Position numbers and translations under genes: made by a program. Shown piece by piece: positions 60,213 to 64,000 of a DNA stretch of 64,000 nucleotides. Every line of letters begins with the position of its first letter. Within the stretch, counting starts at the first letter, position 1. The stretch lies in the NCBI RefSeq assembly GCF_001641125.1, contig NZ_LWLP01000001.1:2838079-2902078 (forward strand), written 5' to 3'. The notes under the pieces were generated by a model that searched no databases, was not told the origin of the DNA, and worked only from the letters and a program-made list of their open reading frames with translations. This stretch comes from Arthrobacter sp. OY3WO11. GTDB lineage: Bacteria > Actinomycetota > Actinomycetes > Actinomycetales > Micrococcaceae.

Positions 60213-61027
60213 CAGGCTGCCTCTCCGGCCAGCACATGCGTTGGTGCATGGTGGTGGGTGGTGGCATCCGGCAGGCCCACCACCACGATGCGCCCGTTGG
60301 CGTGGATGACCTCAACATGGCTTCCGTAAAGGTCGGAAAGGACTTCGGTGGTCATGACCTCTTCGGGCGTGCCCACCTTGAAGCGGCCGCCAGCCAGGTA
60401 CAGCACCCGGTCCACGTAGTCGATGATGGGGTTGATTTCGTGCGTCACGAAAACCACGGCACTGTTCTGCTCACGGCACTGCTTGTTGATCAGGGCGCTG
60501 ACCGCCTGCTGGTGGTGGAGGTCCAGGGAGAGCAGGGGTTCATCGCAGAGAAGGACCTGGGGATCCGTGGCAAGGGCCTGCGCAACCCGCAGCCGCTGCT
60601 GTTCGCCGCCGGACAGCTGACCCACCGGAACTTTCGCGTACTCCGTGGCCCCAACCAGTTCAAGGAGCTGGTCGATCTTGCGGTTGGCCTTGCCCGGGGA
60701 CAGGCGCAGGCCCCACCGGTGGCCGTCCACGCCCAGGCCAACGAGGTCCCGGGCGCGCATGGGGGTGTCCGGGGCGAACGATTTCTGCTGGGGTATGTAG
60801 CCGATGAGGCTGCTGCCGCGTTCCACCGGGCGGCTGCCAAGCACGGCCTGCCCCCGGTGCAGGTCCTGGAGCCCCAGCAGGACCTTCAGGAAACTGGTCT
60901 TGCCGCTTCCGTTGGGACCCAGTACGGCGAAGAACTCGCCGGGCATGATGTCCAGGTCCAGGTCCTCCCAGAGCGCCCGCTTACCGAACTTCAGGGACGC
61001 TCCGGTGAGGCTGACCACGGGTTTCAA
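60212..61027 (-). CDS. znuC: zinc ABC transporter ATP-binding protein
   Basis: A 271-aa ATPase subunit: Walker A GPNGSGKTSFLK, Q-loop YIPQQKSFAPDTPM, signature LSGGEQQRLRVAQAL, Walker B VLLCDEPLLSLDLHHQ, H-loop VVFVTHEINPI. The C-terminus ends in a His-rich piece (TTHHHAPTHVLAG) that may bind zinc. It is coupled by overlaps to znuA (ATGA) and znuB (TGATG), so the three subunits are made together. Confidence 0.95.
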   Translation of the reverse strand: MKPVVSLTGASLKFGKRALWEDLDLDIMPGEFFAVLGPNGSGKTSFLKVLLGLQDLHRGQAVLGSRPVERGSSLIGYIPQQKSFAPDTPMRARDLVGLGVDGHRWGLRLSPGKANRKIDQLLELVGATEYAKVPVGQLSGGEQQRLRVAQALATDPQVLLCDEPLLSLDLHHQQAVSALINKQCREQNSAVVFVTHEINPIIDYVDRVLYLAGGRFKVGTPEEVMTTEVLSDLYGSHVEVIHANGRIVVVGLPDATTHHHAPTHVLAGEAA

Positions 61028-62013
61028 CTATTTGTCTCCAGAACGTTGGTGATGTTGTCCACATTGTCCGTCATCCACTGGAGGTACGTCTTGCCCTCCG
61101 GGAGTGTTTCACTGAAGTCGACCACAGGAACCCCCGCAGTTTCTGCCGCCTTCTTCAGCGACTCCGTCTGCGGGCCTTCGGTCTGGCTGTTGTAAGCCAG
61201 CAGGCGCACCGACTTCGAAGCCACAAGGTCCGTGGCGGCCTTGAGCACTGCCGGCGGGACGTCCGAGCCTTCTTCAATCGCAGCAGTGTAGTCCTCGGGC
61301 GTAGCGTTCACCAGCCCGGCATCCGCCAGGAGGTAGACCGGCACCGGCTCAGTCACCGCCACCTGGGCACCTGCCGAAGCGGCCTTCAGTGCGTCCAGCT
61401 TTCCGTGCAGTTCTTCAATGCTGGCTTTGAAAGCGGCGGCGTTGGACTGGAATGTCGAGGCAGAGGCGGGCTCGAGTTCGGCCAGCTTGACGGCGATCTG
61501 ATCGGCCAGCTGTTCCACCGCCGGGAGGCTGTACCAGACGTGCTCGTTCAACTCGCCGTGGTCGTGGGCAGCTTCGTCCTCTGCCGCGGGTTCCGTCGCC
61601 GGGGCTTCCGCAGTGGTTTCCTCCCCTTCAGGGTGCGCCATGCCGGAAAGTTCGACGGCGTTCAGTAGCTTCGCGTCGTCAAGGCCACTATCCTCCGCCA
61701 GGGTGTGGATGAAGTCGTCGTAGCCGCCGCCGTTTTCCAGGACGAGGTCGGCTTTCGAGACCACAAGCCGGTCCTGGGCGGTGGCTTCGTAGGAATGCGG
61801 GTCCTGGCTGGTCTTGGTGATGATGGCGGTCACGTTGACCTTGTCCCCGCCAATCGTTTTGGCAATATCGCCGTAGACGTTCGTTGAGGCCACAATGTTG
61901 ATTCCGTCGGCGGCGTCTGTCGCGGGTTCCGCCTGCGGGCTGCAGCCGGTAAGGAGCAGGCCGAGCCCGGCAAGGGCAGCGAGGGACGATCGGGCAGCGG
62001 CGGCACGGCGCAC
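61024..62013 (-). CDS. znuA: zinc-binding lipoprotein of the ABC importer
   Basis: A 329-aa cluster A-I substrate-binding protein: lipoprotein signal with LLTGC (Cys24), then IVASTNVYGDIAKTIGGDKV, SQDPHSYEATAQD (first metal His), the acidic/His loop HPEGEETTAEAPATEPAAED and AAHDHGELNEHVWYS typical of zinc capture, and the C-terminal PEDYTAAIEEGSD and YNSQTEGPQT. GTG start at 62013 with AATGAGG upstream; the frame upstream through the operator is not coding. It is the first gene of znuACB and is presumably repressed by Zur. Confidence 0.93.
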   Translation of the reverse strand: MRRAAAARSSLAALAGLGLLLTGCSPQAEPATDAADGINIVASTNVYGDIAKTIGGDKVNVTAIITKTSQDPHSYEATAQDRLVVSKADLVLENGGGYDDFIHTLAEDSGLDDAKLLNAVELSGMAHPEGEETTAEAPATEPAAEDEAAHDHGELNEHVWYSLPAVEQLADQIAVKLAELEPASASTFQSNAAAFKASIEELHGKLDALKAASAGAQVAVTEPVPVYLLADAGLVNATPEDYTAAIEEGSDVPPAVLKAATDLVASKSVRLLAYNSQTEGPQTESLKKAAETAGVPVVDFSETLPEGKTYLQWMTDNVDNITNVLETNS

Positions 62014-62063
62014 GGAAACCTCATTCAATGGGGAGGGGCGAAAACAACCATTCCAGCTTATAC

Positions 62064-62088
62064 CTAAATGGGAATGATTCCTATTTAG
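62064..62088. promoter_or_regulatory. znuA: Zur-box-like 25-nt palindrome before znuA
   Basis: A 25-nt inverted repeat centred on 62076 with only one mismatched pair; core GGAATGATTCC flanked by AAAT/ATTT. It resembles actinobacterial Zur boxes (TGAAAATGATTTTCA type). A -10-like TATAAG/TAAGCT (about 62055-62062, minus strand) lies directly downstream, so bound Zur would cover the -35 region. Identification as a Zur site is inferred from pattern and neighbours. Confidence 0.8.
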
Positions 62089-62109
62089 AACAGACGGGTG
62101 CCATCGCAA

Positions 62110-62141
62110 CGGTGCCCTCCGCCCGCTGGAGAAGGGCACCG
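62110..62141. terminator. hairpin behind the CBS/CorC gene
   Basis: A perfect 9-bp stem CGGTGCCCT/AGGGCACCG with a 14-nt loop, just downstream of the stop at 62147 and upstream of the znuA operator. No real T-run. It probably separates the two transcripts. Confidence 0.5.
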
Positions 62142-62146
62142 CCCCG

Positions 62147-63217
62147 CTATCCCCCGTTAGGCTGCCCCAGCCGCCGGATTCCGGTGGCCTGGGTCGCATC
62201 CCGGATCTCGCCTACGAGCTGCTCGATCACGTCTTCCAGGAACAGGACGCCCTTGGTGTTGCCATCGGGACCGATCACCCGCGCAAGGTGGGATCCGGTG
62301 CGCTGCATGACGGACATTGCTTTCTCGATCTCATCGTCCAGCGCCAGGTTGGCCAGGGAGCGGATGCGGCTCTCGGCGATGGGCCGTTCAGAAGCCTGCT
62401 CGGGGATGGACAGTACATCCTTGACGTGGAGGTAGCCGTACAGCATGTCGTCCTCATCAAGCATGGGGAACCGGGAAAATCCGGTGCGGCTCACGGCCTT
62501 CTCGAACTCCACGGGGGTGGTGGCGGCCCGGAGCATGACCAGCCTCTCCAGGGGAACCATGATGTCCGCGGCCGTGTATTCGGAGAACTCCAGCGCGCCG
62601 GTGATGAGCCCGGCGTCGTCATCCACCAGCCCGTGGCGGGTGGACTCCTGAACAATGGACTGCACTTCCTCCAGCGTGAAGGATGAATTCACCTCATCCT
62701 TGGGCTCGATGCGAAGGAGCTTGAGGATGTGGTTGGCCGACCAGTTGAGGACCGAGATGACGGGGTGGACCAGCCGGGCAATGAACATCAGCGGCGGGGC
62801 AAGCAGGAGCGCCGCCTTGTCAGCCACGCTGACCGAGATGTTCTTTGGCACCATTTCACCGAAGGTCACATGCAGGAACGTCACCAGCATCAGCGCCACC
62901 GCGAACGCAGCCACATCGGCAACTTCCTTCGGCAGGCCCAGCGTCTCCAGCGGGACGGCGAGGAGGTGGTGGATGGCCGGTTCGGCCACCAGCAGGATCA
63001 GGAGGGAGCAGACGGTGATGCCAAGCTGGGCGCATGCGAGCATCAGCGACACGTTCTCCATGGCGCGGAGGGTGGTCTGCGCCCGCTTCGACCCCGACTC
63101 GGCCAGCGGTTCGATCTGGCTGCGCCGTGCGGACATGACTGCGAATTCAGCGGCCACAAAAAAGGCGTTGCCCAGCAGCAACACAGCCAGCCAGAGGATT
63201 CCGGCCCAGTCGCTCAT
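62147..63217 (-). CDS. CNNM/CorC-type hemolysin-family membrane protein with CBS pair
   Basis: A 356-aa protein. Residues 1 to about 150 are a DUF21/CNNM transmembrane domain (NAFFVAAEFAVMSARRSQIE, ACAQLGITVCSLLILL, HVTFGEMVPKNISVSVAD). Residues about 190-330 are two CBS domains (TAADIMVPLERLVMLRA, GYLHVKDVLSI, GVLFLEDVIEQLVGEIRDAT). Such proteins take part in Mg2+/Co2+ export or homeostasis. It overlaps the upstream paralogue by 4 nt, so both are made from one transcript and may work as a pair. It lacks a C-terminal CorC_HlyC domain. Confidence 0.92.
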   Translation of the reverse strand: MSDWAGILWLAVLLLGNAFFVAAEFAVMSARRSQIEPLAESGSKRAQTTLRAMENVSLMLACAQLGITVCSLLILLVAEPAIHHLLAVPLETLGLPKEVADVAAFAVALMLVTFLHVTFGEMVPKNISVSVADKAALLLAPPLMFIARLVHPVISVLNWSANHILKLLRIEPKDEVNSSFTLEEVQSIVQESTRHGLVDDDAGLITGALEFSEYTAADIMVPLERLVMLRAATTPVEFEKAVSRTGFSRFPMLDEDDMLYGYLHVKDVLSIPEQASERPIAESRIRSLANLALDDEIEKAMSVMQRTGSHLARVIGPDGNTKGVLFLEDVIEQLVGEIRDATQATGIRRLGQPNGG

Positions 63218-63999
63218 CGTTCGGCCCTGTCGTCGCGTTGGTTCCTGCCGTTAGGTGTGGATTTGTGGTCGCGCCTGGAATGGTCGTCACGCGGGGAGCT
63301 GTCCGGCCGGTCCATGTCATCAGACTCGGCAGCCGGCCGGAAACAGATCCGGTCAATGCGGCGCCCGTCCATCCTGGTGACGCTCAGCGTGCCGCCGCCA
63401 ACGGTGACAGTATCCCCAACAACGGCAATCCGGCCCAGCTTGCTCATGACGTATCCGCCCACCGTTTCGTAGGCGGCTTCGTCCGGGACGCTCAGCCGGG
63501 GTATCTGCTCGGACAGCTCATCCGGGCGGAGCAGACCCGGGAAATACCAGTCGCCGGAGGCACTCTGCAGGAGTCCCGGGCGGACCTTGTCGTGCTCGTC
63601 CGCCACCTCTCCCACGATTTCCTCCACCAGGTCCTCGAGCGTGGCGATGCCGGCGGTTCCGCCGTACTCGTCCAGGACGACGGCGAGCTGGAGGTTGCCC
63701 TCGCGGAGTTCCGCAAGCAGGGCGTCGAGGTGGATGGTCTCGGGGACCCTCAGCACCTCCGTCATGATGGCACCGGCCTCCAGGTTCTGCCGGCGGTCCC
63801 ACGGCACAGCCACAGCCTTTTTAACGTGGACCAGCCCCCGGATGTCGTCCGCGGAATCGCCAATCACCGGGAAGCGCGAGTATCCGGTCCGGCGTGCAGC
63901 ACCGAGGACATCCGAGACGGGCTGGTCGGCATCAATCGTTTCCACCCGGATGCGGGGCGTCATGACGTCCGCCGCTGTCCTGGTGGAGAAGTTCAGGGT
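63214..63999 (-). CDS. CBS/CorC-type membrane protein, C-terminal part (5' end outside window)
   Basis: The last 261 residues of a paralogue of the next gene. The visible part starts in TLNFSTRTAADVMTPRIRV, just before the first CBS domain, continues with GYSRFPVIGDS and a second CBS (LDEYGGTAGIATLEDLVEEI), then a CorC_HlyC transporter-associated domain (ASGDWYFPGLLRPDELSE, YETVGGYVMSKLGRIAVVGD) and a highly charged Arg/Asp tail (SSPRDDHSRRDHKSTPNGRN). The transmembrane domain must lie beyond the window. It ends with an overlap onto the following gene. Confidence 0.9.
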   Translation of the reverse strand, partial: TLNFSTRTAADVMTPRIRVETIDADQPVSDVLGAARRTGYSRFPVIGDSADDIRGLVHVKKAVAVPWDRRQNLEAGAIMTEVLRVPETIHLDALLAELREGNLQLAVVLDEYGGTAGIATLEDLVEEIVGEVADEHDKVRPGLLQSASGDWYFPGLLRPDELSEQIPRLSVPDEAAYETVGGYVMSKLGRIAVVGDTVTVGGGTLSVTRMDGRRIDRICFRPAAESDDMDRPDSSPRDDHSRRDHKSTPNGRNQRDDRAER

Positions 64000-64000
64000 G

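Overview
The window is a 64 kb piece of a high-GC Gram-positive chromosome. Gene content, gene order and protein style point to the Micrococcaceae, most likely Arthrobacter or Pseudarthrobacter: a nucS endonuclease, actinobacterial DUF3039/DUF3253/DUF2550 proteins, a Rho with a huge polar insert, the order rho-prfA-prmC-sua5-tagA-wecA-atp, and many start codons only 6-7 nt after a TANNNT -10 box. It is core chromosome. I see no transposase, integrase, phage gene, plasmid gene or CRISPR array.

Layout. 1-1.5 kb: the 3' end of a nicotinamidase-like gene and an orphan CbbX-type AAA+ ATPase. 1.5-14 kb: SF2 helicase with DUF3039, nagB, an ABC exporter pair, an OYE reductase with DUF3253 and a thioredoxin-fold/TPR protein, a 566-aa membrane protein of unknown function, an AI-2E family transporter, an alpha/beta hydrolase and a small zinc-ribbon protein. 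14.1-15.4 kb: nucS and a cold-shock gene with a long leader and a strong terminator. 15.5-29 kb, all minus strand: wecA/tagO-like transferase, two AtpI/AtpZ-like proteins, the F1Fo ATP synthase operon (atpB-E-F-H-A-G-D-C), DUF2550, a membrane-anchored esterase and an MprF-like aminoacyl-lipid synthase. 29.3-31 kb: two glycosyltransferases. 31-36.3 kb: rho, prfA, prmC and sua5 (minus). 36.6-43.2 kb: argS-lysA-hom-thrC-thrB, a tightly packed operon for arginyl-tRNA, lysine and threonine. 43.3-46.2 kb: a three-gene flavin electron-transfer cassette (FMN-binding lipoprotein, ApbE flavin transferase, RnfD/NqrB-FNR fusion). 46.3 kb: tRNA-Arg(CCG). 46.7-50 kb: a secreted M15-like peptidase, an M4 metalloprotease with its emfourin-type inhibitor, and a GlxA-type regulator. 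50.4-58.8 kb: HrpA helicase; HIT protein, zinc alcohol dehydrogenase and sulfurtransferase in one operon; a divergent cysteine-synthase-fold enzyme; and an MBL hydrolase. 58.9-62 kb: zur convergent with znuA-znuC-znuB, with a Zur-type palindrome before znuA. 62-64 kb: two CBS/CorC (CNNM-type) membrane proteins, the second cut by the window end.

Systems worth attention are the flavinylated electron-transfer cassette, the aminoacyl-lipid synthase/esterase pair behind the ATP synthase, and the M4 protease/inhibitor pair. Two long RNA hairpins with 3-nt loops lie inside operons: a perfect 19-bp stem between atpA and atpG, and an 18-bp stem between rho and prfA. A repeated leaderless-promoter signature fixes many start codons. 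Most coding calls rest on recognisable motifs. Start codons, promoters and hairpin functions are inference.
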